Assembly (NCBI GenBank): GCA_001574975.1
Contig: KQ965810.1
Coordinates: 126,280-190,279, forward strand
Origin: Gonapodya prolifera JEL478
Lineage: Eukaryota > Monoblepharomycota > Monoblepharidomycetes > Monoblepharidales > Gonapodyaceae
Direction of reading: 5' to 3'
DNA: 64,000 bases
In this document: positions 1 to 11,719 of the stretch, in pieces
Position numbering within the stretch: the stretch's first letter is position 1
How the letters are laid out: every line of letters begins with the position of its first letter
The notes under the pieces: generated by a model
What the model was told of the DNA's origin: nothing
What the model saw: only the letters and a program-made list of their open reading frames with translations
The model's database searches: none
Position numbers and translations under genes: made by a program

Positions 1-42
1 CATTTGAGTTGATGCTGTCGACAACAGTGTTGCGGTTGACAG

Positions 43-2118
43 GCAAGGCTATTTACACCCAGACACTACGAGGAAGTGGTGGAGGAGAGGGTGCACGAAA
101 GGTTGTGTGGATACCCGCTGTGCAATAAGGAGCCCAGAGTGAGTGAGTGGCTACTGGGGGAGAATCTGTCATCAGGAATCGCCAAACACACAACGCTTAG
201 TCACTATAAAGGGTCATAGGTGACAGAGTGACTATTTTGATGATGCAGCCTGGATGTGAAAGCCAGCCTTACTTACTTCCTGACCTTCTTCAGAGCAACC
301 TTCCCCCACTCAAAATTCTTTCGTCCCGCCTCGTCTCTACCGATGACATGCGCCGGTACTGCTCTAATAACTGTATGACCTCATCGCGGTACTACGCTGG
401 ACAATTGGACGAGGAGCCAGCATGGGCAAAGGCGGTGGGGAACCAAGATGCGAGCGGGGGGAAGGTAGATGTGGTACCATTGGGCGTGGATTTGAAGTAA
501 GCTCGCATCGAATAATGGCCCATCCAATGATGGTATCTTGGTTGGGCGGTGTGAGTTTACTCATCTCTATTGCACGTGATAGAACACACCTCGCATCCTT
601 GCCGCCAGCCGACCCTCTGCGTGCATACATTTCCTCCCTGATATCTTCTGTGCCACGCCCTGATCCTCCGCCCCCCAATCCGTCGTCGTCACCCCTTCCA
701 CAAACACCCCTGGCAATACTCGAGCGGACCACTCCCGATGGCCATGTCAGCAATATCCCATCGCCGAACGCACACGACATTCTGGAGGGCCACCGACCGT
801 TCGTAGGTGGCGGAACCGGTGGGAGATCAGATCAACGAGAGTCGACCTCCGCTTTCAAGTTTCGCTCAAAGTCTGCGCAGCTACCCCGGATGAGAACGCC
901 CGACTCGGACGACGAGGACGAAGAAAGTGACGCCATCGTAGGTGGAGATGTTGCGCTGGACAAATCAGAGCCTATGCAAGGGCTCGGCCAAACACGACCG
1001 GGTTCCACCTCGAACAGCAGCGGCCGTGGCAAAGCGTCGCGGATCCGAGAACAACAAAAGGCCAACCGAGTCACTCGAACGAGTCCAAGTCGTCTTGTAG
1101 ATAGTGATGATGAGGATGCAGAGTCGGAATGGGAAGCAAGGCTCTTTTCAGGAACAGTGGTGGGACAGCCAGGAGATATAGATGTTCCACCTGCCGCGTC
1201 GGAAGCTCGTGCTGAGACTATTGGGACTGGTTCATCTGCGTCATTGAGGCATATCACCAAGAAACCTCGAGTTATCGCATCTACACACCCGACTGGCCCT
1301 AAAAACACATCATCATCCTCTATGGCAAATCAATCCGTTTTCCGGAGCTCCGTTGTGGTGGAAAGTACTGCATTGTCGCCTGCACTGCCCTCACCACTGT
1401 CCTCCCCATCCTTATCGGGCACTACGTCTCTAACCTCAACCCCATCAGTTTCCCCACTCCCGACTCGACCCCGTATCCCTCGACCCCGCCTTAGCCGCTT
1501 TAACCAGACGTATCTTCTTCTTTCGCGCTCCGCGACACCCGCCACACGCCGTCTGGTTCGTGGGCGCGTGCCAGCACCAGGTAGCAAAACGGAGATCGAC
1601 AGCTGGCGGGGTGATGAGGATGCCTGTGCGCGTGATATGCAAAGCGAAACATACGGGGCATGGGGTGCTGAGGACGAACTTCGGGAAAGGAGAGAAGTGA
1701 TGGGCGAGAGGGTCGGCGCGGCGTGAGAAAATTGTAACAATGGTGTCCATGCTAGTTGATCCTCAATTCATTTTTCTCTTAGCATCGGACATCTTCAGAC
1801 GATCTTCCCCTTCCATTCGCCAGTAATACCTCTCGCATTGGAACTTTGTGGAACCTTTTCGCTCTCCGCTGAGGCTGCCGGTGCGGGAGAAAGTTTGATC
1901 ACGACTGTTGCTGCTGTGATATTGAGGAGGTGAGTCGAAAAGCATCACATGGTCATGGAAGAAATTTGACTTTTATCATCACTTCTTGATGAGCCAGTCT
2001 CTCCAAAGTACTCCAACCCGCCCTTGCAATTGAATTGGAGGGACGTTGGGAGAAATTGGCGGTGGAAGTGGGACTTGACCTTCCCCAGCTTGATGCATTA
2101 AGTGAAGAACTAGAATGA
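43..2118 (+). CDS. RTR1: RPAP2/Rtr1-family RNA polymerase II CTD phosphatase (5' end outside window)
   Basis: Rtr1/RPAP2 proteins remove Ser5 phosphate from the C-terminal domain of RNA polymerase II and help its nuclear import. The zinc-finger core is plain: HYEEVVEERVHERLCGYPLC in the first visible exon (43-138), then MRRYCSNNCMTSSRYYAGQL and EEPAW in the second (294-496). These supply the paired cysteines of the family. A long exon (583-1722) encodes an acidic, Ser/Pro-rich linker, with two SDDED tracts. Two short exons (1783-1929, 1998-2118) close the gene with LAIELEGRWEKLAVEVGLDL, like the RPAP2 C-terminus. All four introns (139-293, 497-582, 1723-1782, 1930-1997) are GT-AG and keep the frame. 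The first exon must start after the AG at 41-42, because a stop lies just upstream in frame, so the start codon is outside the window. The 3' end faces alpha-actinin about 200 bp away. Confidence 0.88.
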
Positions 2119-2324
2119 TTGTCTGACATGCCTTTCGGACGGTCGAACTATGGGACCACATGTATAGTTTCCATTATCACTAGGACGAGCGCGAAAGCAA
2201 TTACTGTGTGAAGTGAAGAAAACAATAATCTACATCGAAAAGTGCAATCTATGAGTTGTCACGAAACTACGACTCATGCATTATTAGCTTCCCTCCCTCC
2301 GCCCCATTACATCTATCCCTTTCA

Positions 2325-5183
2325 TCACTCGGAGAATACATTCTGGAGATATGCGATGAAGTCATATCCCCCTGGAACACCCGCCTTAGGGGGAATCACT
2401 TGGAGGAGCGACTGGATAGTTTCAGCAGGAAGACCACTGCGTTGCATATCTTGTTCCGTAATGTAGTCCTGGGTTATGAAATGAGCATTAATAGGTGGGA
2501 AGTCGGTATTTGGAACATGTCATCTCACCTTATCTCCAGCAACTGCCTTGAACGACGCGCGAAGCTGGTCTGGCGAGGTCCTGTCCTCTTCCACAGATCT
2601 TATGTACGTCACAAACGGTTCAAACCCAATTTCCTCCTGACCAGCAGCCATCTGTTGGAAGACAGGCTCCACTTCATTCTCGTCAACCCCAACCCCAAGC
2701 GCTTGCAGTGATGCCTTGAATTCAACCATGTTGAGGGTGTTAGAGTTGTCCTTATCAAAGTGGCGGAACGTCTCGCCGTATTCCTCGAGCTTCTCCGGCG
2801 GAATATCAGTTCGCTGGCGAGCTACCATCTAACAAAATGTGCGGTTGGAACTACGTTGCCCCCCACCCACCCAAAAAATGTATTGCTTCACTCTGCGCAC
2901 CTGGTTCGAGATGAAAGCGCCCTTCTTCTGAACAGCTTGTTCAACCAAGCCGAAATCAAACCGGAGATCGTCGACCGTGTAGATACTGATCGGGCGTTTA
3001 AAACACAATATCGGGAAAAACCTTAACCGTACTCACGTGTATTCGTTGTCTTCAATGCCTGCCTCTTCACATTCCCGCCAACCTGCATCCAATGGCTACA
3101 CAAAGCTTAAAATAGAGGGCTAGCAAACTCTAACATAAGCAGAAGACACTTACAGTGAATGAAGCTGAAAGAGCTGAAAGATCGTCCCGAAGCTGGTGCG
3201 TGATGTCGAGTTGACGCTCAAGGTCCAGGTCAGGGTTCATACCCGCAAGCTTCTGGGAGATTCCGTTCAGAGTGGCTTGGAATCCATTGGCGGTATCAGC
3301 AAATCGAGTCCGGATCTCCTCCTTAATCCTAAATGGAACCATATTCGAACGTATCCTGCGTACAAGGATGGGTTCTCGCGACTCACGAACTGATGTACTT
3401 AGTGAGATTTCTTTTGCGCTGAGCCTCATTAGCAACAAGAGCGTTCCACGCATTGTCGAGGTCTGCAAGAGAAAGGCCTGCTGGAGGAATATAAGGGTTC
3501 ATGTTGTAAGTCTTCAATCTAACAAACGAGGTCAGGTTTAAGAGCTCCCAACATCAAAAGCCACATCGTTCAAAACGGACTTCGTTTGAATGTTTCCAAA
3601 TAACGTATCAAGGTCCCTTTTCTCTGACACCCATTGTCTCTTGGTGGTGGACTTGTACTTCTCGAACTCCAAAAGCGCGCCCTTGGCATCACGGTAGCCC
3701 GAGAAGGTGCTTGTCCAACTTGATTGAACATGCGCAATGCCCTCCAGAAGAGCTCTCGCGCGACGCTCGTATTCATTTGTCATTCCCCAAGCCTGCCCAG
3801 CAGCTTCCCCCAATTTGCCGATACGACGTGCGGCCGTTTCAACCTTGTCTGAAAGAGACATCAAAACGTGACAATCCATCCACGAGGAAAAGCATTTCGT
3901 TGATAGCTTACCAAGGGAAGAGAACGCATGATAGTACTGTGCAGCATATGTCATAATCGAGCGTTCATCAGGCTGCGCAACAAAAAAATTTTGGTACACG
4001 TTAATTTAATTGATGCATTTCAAAATTTTACCTTGGGAACATCAGTGACGTCTTCAACGTCAAGAAGCCTCTGCATGGAAAGTTGCATGAGACGACGAAA
4101 TGAACAAAATTGAAAGCTCTCCGCATACAGGGATTCCGAGGTGCTTTTGGGCAACATCAAACGCAAGCTCAGTGTTTTCGTGTTTCTTGCTTTTGTCCAA
4201 AGAGCTGAAATCGAGGAGGTCTGGACGATGCTTGTGAATAAGAGCACAAAAGGCCAGTCCATCCACCCAGGAGAAAGTGAATTCCTTAATGTCAACCATC
4301 GGCTTATAGCTTGCAGTCTATTGAAGTCATTCACATCAGGTAAACGCCACTTGTGAGACGGAACGATTCGCGTACCTTTCGCTGGCACCAGAGAAGGAGT
4401 CCTTCCTTCGCGGTGAGACCTTCGGCACTAATATCGGCGATGGTGAATCGAAGGATAATTGACCAAATCAACCCAAGAATGAGTTTCTGGTTTCCGTCGA
4501 CGATGTCTTCAGCTCCGATGTTGGTGAGTCCTACACGCACTCTAATAAGAATCATTTCTGCATGAGACATTCACATTACTTGCCAACTCCTCTCTGTTTA
4601 ATAAAGGCAAGGGCCTTGTTCATGTTCTCAACTTTCTGAATCCTCATTTTTGGGTTACGATTGTATCGTCCCAAGTTCTCATCCCCGATGATTTCTGATC
4701 ATCAAAGGAGTTAACAGCAATTGACTATCATTTGCGAGTGTTATTCTGAAATCAACTCACCAAGAAGCTGAATTAGTTTCTCGCCCGAAGCTAGCTCGGT
4801 GTACAAGTCCATGATGGGCTCGATGTGCTTCACCGAGAGCTTATTGTTCACCCAGTTAGTGAACGTCTTCTTTTGGATGGTCTGCGAGACAAACGACGCG
4901 TTGACGCGTGAATCAATCATTGGAGGAACGTTCAATGACACATTACCTCCCAAGTCCTGTCTCTCAGAGGGGGGGCTTGCGGAGGAGCCTAGTACGCGTA
5001 CATGAATTGAGCACCAATTCATTGATGTTTCATGGAAGAGGAATCGTTGAGTTTGGATGATGATTGCGGCAAGAAGGCCACACGTACCTCTCGCGAAGCC
5101 GGAGAGCCAATTTGACCATCGATGGTGAGGTCGTTTTTGCTTCCAGGGTTCGATGTGCGCGGTTGCGCGATTCTTGACGCCAT
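2325..5183 (-). CDS. ACTN: alpha-actinin, fungal short form
   Basis: Actin-bundling protein of the contractile ring and cortical actin. Starting from ATG at 5183, the exons give two calponin-homology domains ([15 protein letters not shown]; then [20 protein letters not shown]), followed by the linker [21 protein letters not shown]. Only about two spectrin-like helical repeats follow. The C-terminus has a calmodulin-like EF domain, with one good EF loop ([17 protein letters not shown]) and the closing segment [15 protein letters not shown]. The last exon ends at the TGA at 2325-2327. There are about ten exons with short introns. Animal alpha-actinins have four spectrin repeats and about 890 residues. 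This one is nearer 640, as in fission-yeast Ain1. The second EF loop is degenerate, so calcium control may be weak or lost. The family call is firm; a few internal exon edges are approximate. Confidence 0.93.
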
Positions 5184-5386
5184 TGGGAGAGAATTGATTG
5201 GAACAATGCTGATTTCCCGATGAATGAATTGGAACCTTTATGTAGGCTTTCGAAGTAATGTATGTAACTAATTGTGGTAATTTGAGGCTCTTGTTTCGTC
5301 ACCCATACATCATATCATCCAATTATGACCCTCATCTCTATGCTCGAAATCAAAGTACTCCAAGCAAGTGCAACCAACATAAATGT

Positions 5387-7476
5387 TCATTTCTATGGAA
5401 ACATGGCGATTACTGTCGTTGTGGTTGAAAACTGTGCTTTATATCTTACCTTCTCGAACATATTCCGTACATCCTGTGTCGAGAGGGATTTGGGCCTTTC
5501 AATGGGGAGCCCTGAGTTGTATAACAGGTGTATTTGGGTTCACGGTGACGAATCAGAATTAAATGAAGAAGCGATATCAACAGCCCCGATGTGTCAGTAC
5601 ATACCGAGGATACGGTCCCATACAACTCCGGCAAGAGCCCCCAACGACCGGGAGACACCGAACATGACAGTGTAATAGTCCTCCTCAACAAGACCGTAAT
5701 GCTTTAGTTGGAATTGGCAGGGCGGAAAATTATGTTAGAACTCGAGAACCGGTGGCTTCATCCGAGTTATCAAATCGGCACCTGGAGAAGTACACCAGAG
5801 TGGGCATCCACGTTTGGCCAAGGGTTTTTGGTCTTTCCATGTTCGGTCAAAACCGCTGGAACAATGTTGTACAGCTGGCTGACGAGTTTGAAGAGCGGGT
5901 CGTTCGGCAAGTGTTTCAAAGCAAACTCCCGTTGGCAGGTATATCGTGGGTCTGTCTTCCTCAGAACCGCGTGTCCATAACCAGGAACCACTTGGCCTCC
6001 TTTCAGGGTTTTCCAGATGTACTCTTTAACCTGCTCGTCAGTTGGTTGGAGCCCGACATCTTTCTGCATCTTCAAGACCCATCGCAGAACTTCCTGGTTG
6101 GCTAAGCCATGGAGGGGGCCAGCCAGCCCGTTCATGGATGCCGCGTAACAGTAGTAAGGGTCGGACAGAGCGGAACCAACCAAGTGGGCAGTGTGAGCAG
6201 ACACGTTTCCGCCTTCGTGGTCGGAGTGAATGGTGAGATACAATCGCATCAGGTCAATGAAGTTCTTGTCGGAGTATCCAAGAAGTTTGGCGTAGTTGGC
6301 GCCCCAATCAAGCTTGGGGTCGATTTCTCCGACGGTTCCGTCCTTGTAGACGTTCCGATAGATGCGGGCAGCGACCAATGGCAGCTTCGCGATGAGATCC
6401 ATCGTGTCCTCAAAAATATACTCCCAGTACGAGTTTCGGTGTACGCCTTGCGCGTAAGCCTTTGCGAATTTGCTCTCGTGTTGAAGAGCGTTCACCGCAA
6501 GAGCAAGCTGACTCATGGGGTGGAGTGTGTTCGGACAGCGATCCAGGATGTCAATGACGTGCGCAGGGATAGAAGAACGAGCTGCCCATTCGGCCGAGAG
6601 TCCCTTCACCTCCGTAGCGGAGGGAACTTCGCCAGTCATCAGCAACCAGAAGAGTCCCTCAGGGAGAGGTTCGGCACCGTCCTCGGCCGCCGGGAGAAGT
6701 TTCTGGCATTCGGGGATAGTGTACCCTCGGAAACGAATGCCCTATTTATCGTATTAGTCTGTCTGATCGAGGGATCCAGCGTTCGTAAAAACTTGCCTCC
6801 TCGGGGTCAAGCACCGATCCTTCCCAAATGAGGCCTTTGATACCCCTCATACCCCCATAAGCCTGAAATGTCACCAACAATCAATAACTTGTGTCCTCCC
6901 AAACACTTGTTTTCAAAGAAACCAACCATGTCCACTGTGACACTTCCCAGGGGTTTAGAGCCGTAAGTCGTTCGCACGTATTTCACCTCCTCAACCTTAG
7001 AAGGAATAATTTCCACCAGCTTCTCCTTTAAGCTCTGGAAAAACAATGGGTTTGATGGGTTTCGGAAGAGAGAACGTGATAGTCGGAACCAGAACCACAC
7101 TCGCCTTGGCTGCCACTGATGTCGTCTGCGACGCATATAATCTCCTGGAAACATCAGCTGCTGAGGGTATAGACCGCACAATCGCTATTGTGGATCTTCC
7201 CCGGGTCTGAATGGGATCATTGATGTCCGATTGTGTCGCCAAGGCAGAGCGATGTCGCAAGAAATGACGTGATGGAATGAGTGATGGTAGATTGACACGA
7301 TTCCGAGCAGTTGCGGTGGGGATGGATCGTCGGAATCGCAATGTGTGGGGTCAACGGAACCATTACAGACAAGTGAGAAAGGGCAGCACCAGCACCGCGT
7401 TCATCCGGGAAACCAAAAGCAGCGTCATCACTCCTACCATTGCGCTAGCAAACGATGCGGATCGTAGCCCAAGCAT
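5387..7476 (-). CDS. CIT1: citrate synthase, mitochondrial
   Basis: Condenses oxaloacetate and acetyl-CoA to citrate in the mitochondrial matrix. The catalytic residues of the pig enzyme are in context: His in [16 protein letters not shown], His in [16 protein letters not shown] and Asp in [12 protein letters not shown]. The mature N-terminus reads [20 protein letters not shown]. Just before the stop comes the usual [19 protein letters not shown] and [11 protein letters not shown]. The best start is the ATG at 7476, giving [13 protein letters not shown], which splices to an Arg/Ser-rich stretch ending RRLYASQ. Together they make a convincing mitochondrial presequence. The intron at 7035-7104 has a GC donor rather than GT. 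The last intron gives a short end (FEK-K-stop at 5387); reading through would add 17 residues. The start exon is inferred, the rest is solid. Confidence 0.93.
7035..7104 (-). other. GC-AG intron in citrate synthase
   Basis: On the minus strand the exon ends AAG and the intron begins GCGAGT, ending TTTTTCCAG before AGCTTAAAGG. Removing it joins the presequence frame (QTTSVAAK) to the mature start ([10 protein letters not shown]) in phase 0. No GT donor nearby restores the frame. GC-AG introns are a known minor class with strong flanking consensus, as here. Confidence 0.75.
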
Positions 7477-7650
7477 TTGATGGAAACACTGACGAGAGAA
7501 ACAAATTTTTTTGACCAAAGCTTGCCCTTCTTGTCTGACGGGTAGGTGCCGTCCCGGCCGGGGACCTTTCGGGACAATAAATGTTGCCACGTAGGACGTC
7601 ACGGATGATAAGTGTACTTCAATGTGGTTGTAAAGAAACAATGTAAGAAA

Positions 7651-9450
7651 TTATCTCTGAGAAATGTTGCCAGAGTTTTTATTGTTCAAATATCTTGATT
7701 CGGAGTTTGTGCCCCTCCTCTGAAGTCCAGGGATCGCTCCACTAGCAGCTCCGGTGTTATAGGCGTGCCCTGAAGACGTTGGAAGGGGTCGTCCGGATTG
7801 AGGAGGGGACATAGATCCTGAAGCGACTGTTGGATAGAGCCCCGCTTGTTGGAATGACCCCAGTTGCTCATTTTCTAAGGAAGAAGATCGGGTCCGTTCC
7901 ATGGGTGGGTATGACCGATTTTCTCGCATTTCCGCGACGTTCAAATACATCACATCGTCCCCTGTTGGGCTCGCTTTGTCACCAACGGGTGTTGATTGTT
8001 CGAACATGGCACTAGTATCATATGGGACGCTTGCCCCTGGTGAAAGACCCAACCCGCCCGAGGGAGGCTCTGCTGGCAACGGACGACCTCCGACTGTTGC
8101 TGGCAGCCGACTTCCACTGACAAAGTCCGCTTTCATTGGTTTATGCACTTGGGCGTACAGCCTGTCAGGCGACTGGAGTGACGAAGCGGGGTTTCCGGCA
8201 GTCGCTGCTGCATATGAGGGATGCTGAGGAGGTAATGAGGCCGCCCCCGTTGCCTGGGACCGCGATTGCGAAGATGCCGACTCCCGGCTTAGCGCTAGTG
8301 GGGCTTGCTGAACCACCACGAAGGGGTTTTGCGTTGCCGGCGGAGTTTGGGGTTCGGGGCGCGGAAGGGGCTTACGGGATCAAAATCTTTCAAATATGAA
8401 CACAATTCGATCACATAGTGTTGCGCTCACCTTCTGGCGTAGGTCAGCCGATAGCTGCTTTGGGCGCTGCATGGGATGTCCCAAAAAAGTCGCAATCTTT
8501 GCAGATACAGAACGCGGGTTACGAGAGCACTCTGGATTGATGCGTTACCAAGGCGGTTGGAGAATATACGCTCAATGTCTCTCCTAAAATTGAGTACAGC
8601 GCCATACCCGCGATGTATGACTCCTCTCGAGAAAGCTCTAGAATGGCGTAAAAGATTTCTTGGACTCCAATACGACCATCCTGTCGACGGGGCGCACCAG
8701 GCGGCTCGTGAATATAGAGAGCATCAAAGAAAAACCGTCTGCTACTGTAAAATGATTCTAAAGCCTGGTTTGATAGCCCATGACAGAAGGGACTTAAATT
8801 ATATCGCAGAGCCTACTGAGAAGGGTAGCAATACGCCCACCTTCTGTTCATCCGAAGTCAGGCCTTTCCAGAACAAAACGGACCGACCCAGAATGAGGAG
8901 ACATCTGATCGAGAATGGCATGTCTGCTGTGGGTGATCCAACTTTCTTTTTGCTGTAGTGCGGGAACAAGGAACAGTCTACCCATTCGGTACAGCAAAAG
9001 GGCACTGAAGCAAGCATACATCATTCTGAAAACGGATGCTGGCACTGATTGCGACCGTTGGTCTCAAAACATCGGCCATGTTCACCCAACAAACTCACTA
9101 AAAGACTCAAATTTCATATCGTGAATCATTTCGCGAATGGTGTCAAGGGAATCGAAGATGGCCCTCTGATCAGAGGTAAAGTCGAGAAACCTTTCGAGGA
9201 GGTTGCTTGAATCGACTCCTGTAATTCCAAACCATAGCGAGAAAGACGCTTACCACTCAGCTTCCTCACTCAGATAAGCGATCGCAAAACTGTGTTTAGG
9301 ATTGAAAGCCAGTTTGAGATTTACCAATCTCTTCAGGTTTTCGACGACGACAGTGATCCGAGACGAATTATCGTGCATCAGTTGGCGCATTTCCGGGTCC
9401 AAATCGATGCAGAGCACAATGCGCTCTGGCATGTTGGGAGCAGCCGACAT
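7651..9450 (-). CDS. BABAM1: MERIT40/BABAM1-like protein (BRISC/BRCA1-A scaffold) with long disordered tail
   Basis: MERIT40 is a VWA-like scaffold of the BRISC and BRCA1-A K63-deubiquitinase complexes. The start MSAAPNMPERIVLCIDLDPE matches the family's first strand. Next come FNPKHSFAIAYLSEEAEW (compare HEFALVVVNDDTAWL), a conserved KFESF, the strand FSIRCLLILGRSVLFW and the signature FFFDALYIHEPP. The C-terminal helices include IFYAILELSREESYIAGMAL. After the VWA fold, a low-complexity Ser/Pro/Gln-rich tail of more than 200 residues (RPEPQTPPATQNPF onward) runs to the stop at 7651. This tail is absent from the roughly 330-residue animal protein. The exon linking KFESF to the middle strand is reconstructed and less certain. 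The gene diverges from the CaMKK-type kinase across 261 bp. Confidence 0.78.
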
Positions 9451-9711
9451 TGCAAGCTGACTAGTGCTCTAGTCCTCGGGTGAATTTCACGAGGTACATG
9501 CAAAGCCCGTTCATCCTTTCATCGAACGGCGTGTGCGACACTACATAACTATTATTACCTTTATCCGCAATCTTTTGGGTGCTGCTGGTGAGGACAAGTT
9601 GAAGATTCCGAGCGAACACTCAGATAAATAGTCCTCACCAAAATATGCTCGTGGAGAAAGCGGGGTTTAAGAGCGGTTTGGTTTTCTTAAGGATATTTTC
9701 TGAGTGATATT

Positions 9712-11668
9712 ATGACCGAAGAACTTCCATCCATTCGTTCGTTGATTGGCCGCATTCCACCAACCCTATCAAGGGCCTTCTTTATTTGCTTTCACATAAT
9801 GGTGGAAGTGAAGGAGACCTTGGATGCGACCTATACGGAAACAGATGATGGCGACCGAACTCTCAATGATTATGTGAGTGGTCAATCGGAGCTCTACAGT
9901 TCTTGATTGTCTTCACCGTGTTCCATCTATGGATTTCTCGGTCGTGGCGCTTTCGCATGTAGTCACTGACAAACATTCTCGGAAGTGGCTCTTTCGGTGT
10001 TGTCTAGTGGGTTTCGTTGACGTTAATCGTTGCGATCGTCCTGTGATGCCGATTACTGTATCGTGCCAAACAGTCTCGGCATCAACTCGAAGACCGGCGC
10101 AAAATATGCCATCAAAGAATTCTCCAAAACACGGTTGAGGAAAAAGGATATGTTTTCTCGGCAGGCGTTCGGATTTCGGGGTCGAGGACGGGGAAGGGGA
10201 CGAGGGATTGGTGGCCCTCCACAACCACCGCCCAGTGCAATCGAATACATTCGAGGGGAGGTCGCCATTTTGAAGAAATTGAATCACCCTAACATAATCA
10301 AGTTGTACGAGGTGCTGGACGACCCACGCCAGGACAGTCTTTACATGGTGATGGAACTGTGTGAGAAAGGAGTGGTTATGGATGTCGGCCTGGACAAAAC
10401 ATGTGATCCCTATTCGGAAGACGCGGCGAGGAAATTATTCTGTCAGGCTGTTTTGGGAATCGAATATTGTGAGCTGATTGTCACCATCGTCAGTCTCGCG
10501 ACTTCGTTTCTAATTTACCGCCAATAGTGCACGAGCACGAAATATCTCACCGAGATATCAAGCCCGACAATTTACTCCTCACATCTGATGACGTTCTGAA
10601 AATTGTTGATTTTGGCGTTTCGGAAATGTTTGTCGCGTCAGGAAACGATCGTTCCAAGAAATCGGCGGGTTCGCCTGCATTCTTCGCACCTGGTGAGTTG
10701 TACAACTTCGCTACCGCCTCGAGGAAGCTCAAATAAGATGCTCTCATGTAACAGAGATGTGTGTTGCTCACCACGGCGAGATGTCGATGAAAGCGTGTGA
10801 TGTATGGGCTTTGGGAGTTACTCTCCACTGCCTCGTTTTCGGGAAGCTACCATTCGTCGCCGTCAGTATTCTCGAATTGTACGAAGTCATTCGTACCGCT
10901 GTGTGAGTTACACAGGTGCCTCGTGTCCCTTATAGTTCTGATGGAATTCCGAATCGTTAAGACCCGAGATTCCAAAGACCGCATCCCGAGAATTGCGCAA
11001 TCTCATCGAGCAAATGCTCGAGAAGGATCCCGAAAAACGGATATCTATCGCAGGAATCAAGGTGAGTGGTATGTCAGACGAATATCTGACACAACTAATG
11101 TTCTCTGCGTCAGACCCACCATTGGCTGACGCAAGACGGAAAGCAAACGCTACCTTCAACGCACGAAAACACTGATTCCATAGGAACGAGAATAACACAT
11201 GTCACTGAGGACGAAATGTAAGATCTCGTCACAGATTCATTCAAGGTTTCTGGTTACCGATCCCAAGGCCTTGTCCACCAGCCGTCACGCGATCCATACA
11301 CTCTCTTTCCGACAGGTCACTGTCGTCATTCGTGCTGCGCAAAAGTTTAAGCACCTTGCGAACAGGTCTCCTTCTCCAAACACCCCACCCAAGTCTCCAT
11401 CGTTAGATGGAGTCAGGGCGGATAGTTCCGTTAGTTTGAGTCCTGCAGCGTCCGCAACTTCGTTGAGTCTTCTAAACTTGAGCATGGGGTGAGACGATAT
11501 TGTTTTGCTCGTGTTGGTTTGCTTACTCAACCGAGTTCCTTTCCCTCTCATTTTAGTTCTCTCCACTTGGTTTCAACAGACTCTAGAAGTAGTTTTGATG
11601 AGCCCGCAACATCGCAGTCACCAGAACCCGTGGACGTCAGAGCTTCAAAATCGACACAGCAAAATTGA
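9712..11668 (+). CDS. calcium/calmodulin-dependent protein kinase kinase (CaMKK) homologue
   Basis: Upstream kinase for AMPK/Snf1- and CaMK-type kinases. The splice after LNDY gives SLTNILGSGSFGVVYLG (glycine loop), then KYAIKEFSK (beta3 Lys). An Arg/Gly/Pro-rich insertion (GFRGRGRGRGRGIGG) follows, then the helix AIEYIRGEVAILKKLNHPN. An Arg/Pro insertion at this place is the hallmark of CaMKK. Catalytic motifs follow: ISHRDIKPDNLLL, KIVDFGVSEMF and SAGSPAFFAPE. The C-lobe ends LIEQMLEKDPEKRISIAGIK. Past the kinase, THVTEDEI joined to RHAIHTLSFRQVTVVI matches the conserved VTEEEV segment of the autoinhibitory region. A short Ser-rich tail ends at 11668. The model uses the acceptor after TTAAG at about 10960 and the one near 11281 to keep frame. 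Cytosolic, by family. Confidence 0.9.
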
Positions 11669-11719
11669 CATTATTAATTCCAGTATACGCAAATGTAAAT
11701 ACTATGTGTACTGTCCGAC

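Noticed and set aside
422-1726. A single 434-residue protein starting at 422
   Set aside because: The start lies within an upstream exon of RPAP2 in another frame; the true reading enters at 583 through an intron and leaves at 1722.
1763-2161. Two minus-strand open frames suggesting a small gene after RPAP2
   Set aside because: The plus strand here continues the RPAP2/Rtr1 gene through two short exons with proper GT-AG introns and matching phase, so the minus frames are shadows.
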